The notes beneath the pieces were generated by a model, which made no database searches, was not told the origin of the DNA, and worked only from the letters and a program-made list of their open reading frames with translations. Source: an uncultured Chloroflexota bacterium (GTDB taxonomy: Bacteria; Chloroflexota; Dehalococcoidia; Lucifugimonadales; CAJWER01). Taken from it: a stretch of DNA of 11,503 nt. The stretch is taken from the NCBI GenBank assembly GCA_913030785.1, contig CAJWER010000081.1, forward strand, positions 1-11,503. Reading direction: 5' to 3'. Below are positions 1 through 5,101 of the stretch, in pieces. The first letter of the stretch is position 1, and every line of letters starts with the position of its first letter. The translations under genes and the position numbers were made by a program.

Positions 1-171
1 GTAAAGTGGATGGATAATTATATTAATATGTTTTGGGATATTTGTTTTAAAAAGTATCAACCAGTTCTTATAAACTTCAGTATTACCCCATGTCATTTAG
101 ATTCCTATTTTTTAATTAAAAAGACCGAAGGGAATGTCCTCTTCGGTCTTTTTGGTTTAACGAAATTGACT
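1..171. other. AT-rich non-coding DNA at the window edge
   Basis: This stretch is very AT-rich (13 of the first 60 bases are G or C) and, apart from the hairpin at 118-153, holds nothing I can name. A plus-strand open frame crosses it, but it runs through the hairpin and antisense to the thioredoxin coding region, has no SD and resembles no family I know. It looks like the spacer downstream of the minus-strand gene. Confidence 0.5.
118..153 (-). terminator. Rho-independent terminator after the 172-1251 gene
   Basis: A perfect 13-bp inverted repeat (AAAAAGACCGAAG at 118-130, CTTCGGTCTTTTT at 141-153) encloses a 10-base loop. Read on the minus strand it begins 18 bases after the stop codon of the thioredoxin-containing frame and ends in a run of T, so it fits an intrinsic terminator for that gene. 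The arms carry A-runs and T-runs on both sides, so it could also stop transcription arriving from the left on the plus strand. Confidence 0.85.
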
Positions 172-1251
172 TTAAAGCGATACGCCGAGCGAAACCAAAG
201 TAACAGACAATTGAGGATCCATAGGATGCCCATTAAAAAGGACATTTCCGTCGGGACCTACAAGAATCATTCGAGGGATTGAATTGATCATAAGCGCTGA
301 GGAATAGGGACTAGATTCAGGCTCGATCAACCAGGGCATATCCATGCCGTGTTTCTCTTGGCCCTCCCTCGCCAGTCTAACTTGATCAGACCTGTCTGTA
401 TTCATTCCGGCTACAAATACTCCCTGGTCAGGTAACACTTCCGCTTTATGCTTCAGCTCAGGCATTAAAGAAATACAGGGGCCACACCAGCTTGCCCAGA
501 AGTCGAGTAACACAGCCTTTTGGCCAGCAACCATTTCAGCCAATGTTGTAGAAGATCCATCCGCAGATTGGATTGCCAAATCTAAAGGCAGTCGGATATG
601 CGCCATGGCTTCCTGTTGCGCCTGACTTTCATGCCTTTCAGTTACGAATCTAGACATACCAAACATGTTGCTGATTTCAGGACTTTTCCAGAAACCTTCT
701 TTAACGTGGGCTTCAAACGCCTTCCAATCTCCTTCATCCCGGGCTTTCAGTGCCTTAAGGTTTTCAATCAAACCGTAAACCTGCGCACGATTTGAAAAGA
801 AGCCACCGGCCCCGATAGCGAACGATTCTGCTTTTGTTTCCATAGATGGAATCAAATCATAAACCGTTTCAAGATCTCCACCACCGAGCAAGTTTAACAC
901 TTTGCTCTCCAGCAAGGCCGCCGATAGTGACAAGAACATGGTGTTGCGCAGTGGAACGTAGGTAATTGGGATGTCGGTCCCGATAGCGGAGGTGTCCTTG
1001 GGAACGTCGAAGGCTTCGGGATTGGTCAGGGCTGAGTACCAGGCGACCTCCCTCAGGAACGCGACGTCCAGCAACTTGTGCTCCACACCGAGGACCGAGG
1101 CGACGCGGGCCGCGCACCCGACCTCCTTGCCATGTGTCTGGCCATAGTGGAAGGTCAGTGCCGTTAGGTGGTCGGATCTACCGACTGCGTAGGCAGTCAC
1201 TGTTGTGGAGTCGAGGCCGCCGGACAGCAGTGTGAGGCTATAAGTTGGCAT
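172..1251 (-). CDS. queC: Chimeric frame: truncated QueC joined to TlpA/ResA-like thioredoxin
   Basis: This is one 359-residue frame made of two unrelated parts. Residues 1 to about 116 are the N-terminal half of QueC, the ATP-dependent 7-cyano-7-deazaguanine (preQ0) synthase: PP-loop SGGLDSTT at 10-17, FHYGQ at 34-38, and VPLRNTMFLSL at 99-109, which is the family's VP-RNT-FLS motif. Full QueC has roughly 220-230 residues. The distal half, with the DYSGYPDCR-type motif and the zinc cysteines, is missing, so this piece should not work as a synthase. Residues from about 117 to 359 are the C-terminal part of a thioredoxin-fold protein of the TlpA/ResA kind, with WCGPC at 255-259, the cis-proline SIP at 324-326 and a following GPDG turn. 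It has neither a signal peptide nor its own start. Base composition changes at the join, so both genes seem truncated there. The ATG at 1251 is a natural QueC start, but its SD is weak. The family calls for each half are firm; that this is one functional protein is doubtful. Confidence 0.75.
   Translation of the reverse strand: MPTYSLTLLSGGLDSTTVTAYAVGRSDHLTALTFHYGQTHGKEVGCAARVASVLGVEHKLLDVAFLREVAWYSALTNPEAFDVPKDTSAIGTDIPITYVPLRNTMFLSLSAALLESKVLNLLGGGDLETVYDLIPSMETKAESFAIGAGGFFSNRAQVYGLIENLKALKARDEGDWKAFEAHVKEGFWKSPEISNMFGMSRFVTERHESQAQQEAMAHIRLPLDLAIQSADGSSTTLAEMVAGQKAVLLDFWASWCGPCISLMPELKHKAEVLPDQGVFVAGMNTDRSDQVRLAREGQEKHGMDMPWLIEPESSPYSSALMINSIPRMILVGPDGNVLFNGHPMDPQLSVTLVSLGVSL
895..915. 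other. Junction between AT-richer and GC-rich DNA inside the frame
   Basis: Hand counts per 60 bases give 25 G+C at 661-720 and 24 at 841-900, then 32 at 901-960, 36 at 961-1020, 36 at 1021-1080 and 43 at 1081-1140. QueC similarity ends at the codons for ALLES (about 904-918) and the thioredoxin-protein part begins immediately after. Domain boundary and composition boundary coincide within about 20 bases, which marks a join of two DNAs. The sequence alone does not say whether it arose in the cell or in assembly. Confidence 0.65.
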
Positions 1252-1300
1252 ATGGTTCCAGCTTTAGGACGTCCCGTGGTCCGTGGACAGGCGAAATTCT

Positions 1301-1337
1301 TAACGTAGGGGCAGGTCACAGACCTGCCCCTACGTTA
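1301..1337. repeat. Palindromic repeat, GTAGGGG family, copy A
   Basis: A perfect 17-bp inverted repeat (TAACGTAGGGGCAGGTC at 1301-1317 and its complement at 1321-1337) encloses the 3-base loop ACA. It lies between queF and the queC start, 50 bases upstream of the queC ATG. It would form a very stable hairpin in a queF-queC transcript. Similar sequence recurs at 1408-1427, so I read it as a dispersed palindromic element rather than a gene-specific terminator; it has no T-tract. Confidence 0.8.
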
Positions 1338-1407
1338 AGCCCTTCCAGAAGGCGCACTTGCCTTGTTGAACACGCTAACCCTCTGAGCAATACGCAACAA
1401 GAGGGCT

Positions 1408-1427
1408 GGTCGCAGACCCGCCCCTAC
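1408..1427. repeat. Half copy of the palindromic repeat, copy B
   Basis: GGTCGCAGACCCGCCCCTAC matches 18 of 20 bases of the right half of copy A (1314-1333). The matching left arm is not preserved, so this looks like a decayed or partial copy in the same spacer. Confidence 0.6.
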
Positions 1428-1477
1428 AACAGCCCGCGCGAGAAGGTCGCGGACCGCCCTAAACACCAACGACGAGA

Positions 1478-1503
1478 GGGAGAGCCATCGGCCCTCCCCT
1501 ACG
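1478..1503. repeat. Related imperfect palindrome, copy C
   Basis: GGGAGAGCC at 1478-1486 and GGCCCTCCC at 1490-1498 form a 9-bp stem with one mismatch around the loop ATC. The right arm ends in CCCCTAC, as in copies A and B. It lies just 3' of the queF stop codon, where it could also help to end or stabilise the queF message. Confidence 0.5.
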
Positions 1504-1519
1504 CGAGCGCGGGTGCCGT

Positions 1520-1942
1520 TCAGTCCGTCCCGTGACGGGCGGTTACAACGGTATGTAGTCCGCCCCTGATCAAGTAGTCCAGAGTGACGGTCATCCGGCG
1601 GGGGGAGCAGGCTGCCACGAGGTCGTTGAGAACCTGATTGGCCACATGTTCCTGGACTATGTGAACTCCTCTGTAGGAGAGCAGGTAGTATTTGAGCGAC
1701 TTTAGCTCGATGCACTGCTTGTCGGGGACGTACTCGATCTTCAGCGAGCCGAAATCAGGCAGCTCGTTCCAGGGGCAGACAGCTGTGAATTCCCGCGTGG
1801 CTATGACGACCTCGGAGTCGCTGTTTGGGTAGTCGTACTCGAAGGTTAGCAGGCAGTCCGGGTCCACACCGCCATCGGCACTTGCCTCAAGTCGGCTATC
1901 CAGTGCCTCGTAGTCGTCTCGCAGGGATTCTATAGTTGCCAT
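1520..1942 (-). CDS. queF: QueF, NADPH-dependent preQ0 reductase (7-cyano-7-deazaguanine reductase)
   Basis: QueF is a cytoplasmic enzyme that reduces the nitrile of preQ0 to the amine of preQ1 with two NADPH, in the queuosine pathway for tRNA. Counting from the ATG at 1942, the protein has 140 residues, the size of the short unimodular QueF type. The catalytic cysteine lies in CPWNELPDFG (Cys56) with the paired aspartate at 63, followed by the QueF signature ELKSLKYY at 79-86. In the following QE motif the glutamate (98) is present and the neighbouring position is Gln. I prefer ATG 1942 because GGAGTGA stands 8 bases upstream. An in-frame GTG at 1954 overlaps that SD and would add four residues. 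It points toward queC, the previous step of the same pathway, 268 bases downstream, which supports a shared transcript. It diverges from ccmA. Confidence 0.9.
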   Translation of the reverse strand: MATIESLRDDYEALDSRLEASADGGVDPDCLLTFEYDYPNSDSEVVIATREFTAVCPWNELPDFGSLKIEYVPDKQCIELKSLKYYLLSYRGVHIVQEHVANQVLNDLVAACSPRRMTVTLDYLIRGGLHTVVTARHGTD

Positions 1943-1987
1943 TTTGTTTGTCACTCCAGAGAACCTCGGTTCACCGATAAGAACATA

Positions 1988-1993
1988 TATAAT
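1988..1993 (+). promoter_or_regulatory. Candidate -10 box in the queF/ccmA divergent spacer
   Basis: TATAAT lies in a short AT-rich island (about 1981-2000) inside an otherwise GC-rich spacer. It is about 60 bases upstream of the ccmA start, with only a poor match to a -35 box near 1965-1970. On the other strand the same island reads TATTAT and TATATA and could serve queF. It is the only obvious promoter core for either gene. Confidence 0.4.
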
Positions 1994-2055
1994 ACATTAC
2001 AGTCGGTCGTAGAGATTGCGACTCCCGCGCGCTTCCAGGGGTGACAAACAACAAG

Positions 2056-2793
2056 ATGGCCCAGATCCCCTCTCCACGGCCCCCGGCCATCGTCGCCCGA
2101 GGACTACGCAAATCCTACGGGCGCGCAGGGGTCCTCAGGGGCCTGGACCTCGACGTTCCCTGGGGTGAGGTCGTCGTCGTACTGGGGTCGAACGGCTCTG
2201 GCAAGACGACACTGATGCGAGTCCTAGCGACATTGACCAGGCCGGACGACGGGACTGTTCGAGTGGCGGGTCTCGATCCCTACAAGCTTGGACGGCAGGT
2301 GCGGAGCCAGGTCGGCGTCGTTACCCACGATCCACTGCTTTACGACGACCTCACCGGGTACGAGAACCTCAGGTTCGTGACGCGCATGTTCGGTCTCGAC
2401 CGAGCGGGCGAGAGAATAGAGGCGGCTGCCGGCAGACTGGGCCTTTCCGCGCGGCTCCACCAGCGGGTCGGGACGCTGTCTCACGGCCTAAAGAAGCGAT
2501 TCACCATCGCGCGGGCGCTACTGCATGACCCTAAAATTCTCCTGATGGACGAGCCGGAGTCCGGCCTCGACCAGGAATCACAGACTACCCTCGACACGCT
2601 GATTCGAGACCCAGCGGCGTCTTTCGGTTCTGTGCTCATCACAACCCACAGCCCGGAGCGGGCTGCGGCGGTGGGTGATCGGGTCGCAATCCTGGCTCGG
2701 GGGCTTATTGCCCACACGGAGCCGATTGGTCGCGATACGGACCCTGACGCAATCAGGCGTCTTTACGCCGAATACGCCGGGGCAGTCCAATGA
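2056..2793 (+). CDS. ccmA: CcmA-type ABC transporter ATP-binding protein (haem exporter ATPase)
   Basis: This is the cytoplasmic ATPase of the CcmAB(C) complex, which acts in cytochrome c maturation (system I) and drives release of holo-CcmE at the membrane. In the 245-residue protein, Walker A is GSNGSGKTT at 44-52, the signature is LSHGLKKR at 141-148, Walker B with the D-loop is ILLMDEPESGLD at 161-172, and the switch histidine is in TTHS near 198. The signature is a variant of LSGGQ, and the Q-loop glutamine is replaced in VVTHDPLLYDDLT, as is common in CcmA-type ATPases. The stop overlaps the ccmB start, which is the main reason to choose CcmA over a generic ABC ATPase. I prefer ATG 2056 with GGGGTGA upstream; an in-frame GTG at 2041 lies within that SD and would add five residues. 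No ccmC, ccmE or ccmF is visible in the window. Confidence 0.85.
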   Translation: MAQIPSPRPPAIVARGLRKSYGRAGVLRGLDLDVPWGEVVVVLGSNGSGKTTLMRVLATLTRPDDGTVRVAGLDPYKLGRQVRSQVGVVTHDPLLYDDLTGYENLRFVTRMFGLDRAGERIEAAAGRLGLSARLHQRVGTLSHGLKKRFTIARALLHDPKILLMDEPESGLDQESQTTLDTLIRDPAASFGSVLITTHSPERAAAVGDRVAILARGLIAHTEPIGRDTDPDAIRRLYAEYAGAVQ

Positions 2794-3464
2794 AGGCGTA
2801 CCTGGGGCCGATCCTGGCGCTGGTGTGGAAAGACATCCTGTTGGAACTGAGGACCAAGGATATCGTCGTCTCGGTCCTGGTGTTCTCCCTTCTGGTGATC
2901 GTGGTCTTCAACTTCGCCATCGAGCCGTCACCTGCTAATATCGGGATCGTGGCTCCCGGCGTGCTCTGGATCGCGTATATATTCGGCGGCGTACTAGGCC
3001 TGACGCGATCGTTCGGCATGGAGCGAGACTCCGGCAACCTGCGAGGCCTGATGCTCTCTCCGGTGTCGCGGGACGCCATATTCTTCGGGAAGATGCTGGC
3101 GAATTTCCTGTTCATGATGATCGTCGAGCTCATGGTGTTCCCTGTGTTTGCAGTGTTGTTCAACCTGCCTCTGTGGCAACCAGAACTACTCCCAATAGCG
3201 CTGTTGGCCACTCTCGGTATCTCGACCATAGGCACTGTGTTTTCGGCAATGGCTGTGAGTACTCGGGCGAGAGAGGTGATGCTGCCGTTGCTATTTTTGC
3301 CGGCGGCTGTACCGATCATCATTGCCGCAGTGGAGACTACCGGACTCGTGCTACGCGAACAGGAGTTGACCGACCTGGCGGCGTGGTTGCCCCTGATGGC
3401 GGCTTTCGACGCGGTGTTCCTGGTAGTGTGTCCCGTGGCCTTCCACTTTGTTGTGGAGGACTGA
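2790..3464 (+). CDS. ccmB: CcmB, haem exporter membrane subunit
   Basis: This 224-residue membrane protein has the usual CcmB length and about six hydrophobic segments, roughly at residues 25-43, 51-69, 102-126, 134-155, 160-182 and 200-221. A charged cytoplasmic start (LVWKDILLELRTKD) precedes the first helix, as is typical of CcmB. The loop FGMERDSGNLRGLMLSPVSR at about 75-94 is the characteristic stretch that pairs with the ATPase in CcmB and related ABC-2 permeases. The gene begins in the ATGA overlap with ccmA, so the two are translationally coupled. It is the permease partner of CcmA in cytochrome c maturation. Other ABC-2 permeases are less likely, given the size and the motifs. Confidence 0.88.
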   Translation: MKAYLGPILALVWKDILLELRTKDIVVSVLVFSLLVIVVFNFAIEPSPANIGIVAPGVLWIAYIFGGVLGLTRSFGMERDSGNLRGLMLSPVSRDAIFFGKMLANFLFMMIVELMVFPVFAVLFNLPLWQPELLPIALLATLGISTIGTVFSAMAVSTRAREVMLPLLFLPAAVPIIIAAVETTGLVLREQELTDLAAWLPLMAAFDAVFLVVCPVAFHFVVED

Positions 3465-3573
3465 GCCTCGAAGGGCTACTTGAGCGACGCCCAGCGTCCT
3501 AGTAGCACCACCCTCTCTTCACATTCAGTCCATCAGGCATTTGCTCGCGTGTACTGAACCCCCGACCCCATCC

Positions 3574-3602
3574 AGGTCTGGCATCGACAATATGCCAGAC
3601 CT
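3574..3602. promoter_or_regulatory. Perfect inverted repeat in the leader of the NHL gene
   Basis: AGGTCTGGCA at 3574-3583 and its exact complement TGCCAGACCT at 3593-3602 flank the 9-base spacer TCGACAATA. The dyad begins 110 bases after the ccmB stop and ends 46 bases before the NHL gene start. The long spacer, without a T-run after it, suits an operator for a dimeric regulator. It could also be a weak terminator for ccmAB or a structured leader. Confidence 0.5.
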
Positions 3603-3636
3603 TTGCCAGAATGTGCCGTGAGCCCCCACGTTGGAT

Positions 3637-3642
3637 AGGAGA
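3637..3642 (+). promoter_or_regulatory. Shine-Dalgarno site of the NHL gene
   Basis: AGGAGA lies 6 bases before the ATG at 3649. It decides that start over the in-frame TTG at 3631, which lies upstream of this site. Confidence 0.7.
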
Positions 3643-3648
3643 AGCAAT

Positions 3649-4659
3649 ATGCGCGTTGGGACTGGCGACAATATGTACGAGTGGATCGAGGATTGGGCGA
3701 AGACCCCTGATACAGAGTGCGCCAGAACGGGCTGGTCACATCACGGCATAGTGGTTAGCGAATCGGGCGAGGTCTATTCAGGGCATCAGGATGCCCCGAT
3801 CGTCCAGGTTTTCGACACCGATGGGAAATTCCTGCGGTCGTGGCCTAGCGATTGTGCCGACACCCACGGACTCACGCTAGTGAATGAGGGCGGCACGGAG
3901 TATCTGTGGATTGCAGACAATGGGGCCAAGCGACATCCCTCGACAGCGTACGAGTATCCGGAAACGGACGCGAAGGTGATCGGCAAGGCGGTCAAAAAGA
4001 CCATGGATGGCCAAACGGTGCTGGAGCTGGCGACGCCACCTCACGCCGCCTATGGAGAGAGCGATTACAAGCCGACCTGGGTTGCGGTCAATGAGGTGCG
4101 CAACGGCGGCAATGGCGATATTTGGGTCACGGATGGCTACGGAGGGAACCTGGTGCACCGCTATTCAAGTGATGGGGAGTATCTGTCGACGATATCAGGT
4201 GAGGAGGGTGACGCCGGGGCCTTCGACTGCCCCCACGCGATATTCATCGACATACGCAAAGGCGTTCCGGAGTTGTACGTGGCAGACCGTAGCAACGGCC
4301 GAGTCCAGGTATACGATGCTGACGGGAAATGGCTGCGGGTGTTCGGCGAAGACTTTCTGACGAGTCCCAGCGGCTTCGTGGCGTACGGAGATACGCTGGT
4401 GATAGCCGAGCTAAATGCGCGCATAACGATCTGTGGCGCCGACGACCGGCCGAGGACCTACCTTGGAGAAAACGGTTCGGTGACTGACGTGGCTGGCTGG
4501 CCCAACAACCACAACGAGCGCGGCGAGAGCGTGCGGTCTGTGCTGCTTGAGCCGGGGAAGTTCAACAGCCCGCATGGGATGGCGGTGGACGCGCATGGCA
4601 ATCTGTATGTCGCGGAGTGGCTGATCGGTGGCAGATCGATCAAGCTGGCCAAGGTTTAG
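3649..4659 (+). CDS. NHL-repeat six-bladed beta-propeller protein
   Basis: The protein has 336 residues and is built of NHL-type repeats, each with a hydrophobic strand, a D-x-G turn and a (Y/W)VA(D/E) strand. Recognisable blades lie at about residues 29-65 (HGIVVSESGEVYSGH, VFDTDGKFLRSW), 74-92 (HGLTLV, LWIADNG), 142-183 (PTWVAVNE, DIWVTDGYGGNLVHRYSSDG), 195-233 (ELYVADRSNGRVQVYDADG), 240-262, and 307-336 (SPHGMAVDAHGNLYVAEW). Six blades match the propeller found in NHL and peptidyl-alpha-hydroxyglycine alpha-amidating lyase-like proteins. I see no signal peptide or membrane segment, so it is probably cytoplasmic. Substrate or partner is unknown; bacterial homologues are mostly annotated only as NHL repeat proteins. 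It is monocistronic, with a dyad upstream and a long spacer downstream. Confidence 0.82.
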   Translation: MRVGTGDNMYEWIEDWAKTPDTECARTGWSHHGIVVSESGEVYSGHQDAPIVQVFDTDGKFLRSWPSDCADTHGLTLVNEGGTEYLWIADNGAKRHPSTAYEYPETDAKVIGKAVKKTMDGQTVLELATPPHAAYGESDYKPTWVAVNEVRNGGNGDIWVTDGYGGNLVHRYSSDGEYLSTISGEEGDAGAFDCPHAIFIDIRKGVPELYVADRSNGRVQVYDADGKWLRVFGEDFLTSPSGFVAYGDTLVIAELNARITICGADDRPRTYLGENGSVTDVAGWPNNHNERGESVRSVLLEPGKFNSPHGMAVDAHGNLYVAEWLIGGRSIKLAKV

Positions 4660-4867
4660 GTCCCGATCCTTATGGCTGCTATGAGAAGTGGGCCTTTGAT
4701 GGAGTAACCCGGGACTGGATTCCCGCTCCCCTAAGCCATGAAGGCGGACCTCCCCTTTCTAGACCCATCGCGTCCGCTCAGGGTGACATCGACCAGTGGG
4801 CTGCGTTCCACATTTTGTTCTACCCCTCGGCGCCTGTCCGAAGCTGCTCGTAGCATGGCGAAATACG

Positions 4868-4897
4868 TTGACATCGGGCGCCCACCCCTGCTATATT
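4868..4897 (+). promoter_or_regulatory. Sigma70-type promoter upstream of korAB
   Basis: A perfect -35 box TTGACA (4868-4873) is followed by an 18-base spacer and the -10 box TATATT (4892-4897). It is the best promoter match in the window and faces korA. Transcription would start near 4904, leaving an untranslated leader of about 200 bases. This rests on sequence match only. Confidence 0.6.
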
Positions 4898-5089
4898 CTA
4901 GCTATCGAGACGGCCTCTAAACTGCCTCGAAACGATACAGTCATGGGAGCAGCCGTAGTCGATCCCGGCTCAAAATTGACAAGGATGGTCTCTAGGCCTC
5001 CCGAAACGGCCACGCACCCTACTCATCCCCAGCACGACCTTGACTTGCTGTGCCCCGAAGCGCTACGACCGGGACGCTGGCGACCTTGC

Positions 5090-5095
5090 AGGAGA
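5090..5095 (+). promoter_or_regulatory. Shine-Dalgarno site deciding the korA TTG start
   Basis: AGGAGA lies 6 bases before the TTG at 5102, the same SD and spacing as at the NHL gene. The gamma-domain similarity (FVVRFAGEGGQG) begins directly after this TTG and no ATG lies between, so the rare start codon is well supported. Confidence 0.75.
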
Positions 5096-5101
5096 AGCTA
5101 G

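Larger units (their letters stand above)
4660..5101. other. 442-base intergenic spacer between the NHL gene and korA
   Basis: No frame in this stretch has an SD together with family resemblance. It contains a short imperfect dyad CGGGA(CTGGAT)TCCCG at 4710-4725, which resembles half of a dispersed palindrome, the promoter at 4868-4897 and the korA SD at 5090-5095. No terminator for the NHL gene is obvious. The long leader between the promoter and korA (about 195 bases) shows no riboswitch that I recognise. Confidence 0.5.

Noticed and set aside
10..282. Plus-strand open frame of 90 codons
   Set aside because: It runs through the terminator hairpin and antisense to the thioredoxin coding region, lacks an SD and shows no family resemblance.
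1245..1535. Plus-strand open frame of 96 codons over the repeat cluster
   Set aside because: Its translation is driven by the GC-rich palindromes and it overlaps the queF end antisense; no SD.
1335..1715. Minus-strand open frame of 126 codons
   Set aside because: It is an alternative frame of queF, which has clear catalytic motifs, and of the repeat spacer.
2753..3322. Minus-strand open frame of 189 codons
   Set aside because: It is antisense to ccmB, with a low-complexity arginine/threonine/serine-rich translation typical of the shadow of a membrane gene.
4976..5004. Second TTGACA upstream of korA as a promoter
   Set aside because: The -35 box is perfect, but nothing like a -10 box lies 16-18 bases downstream.
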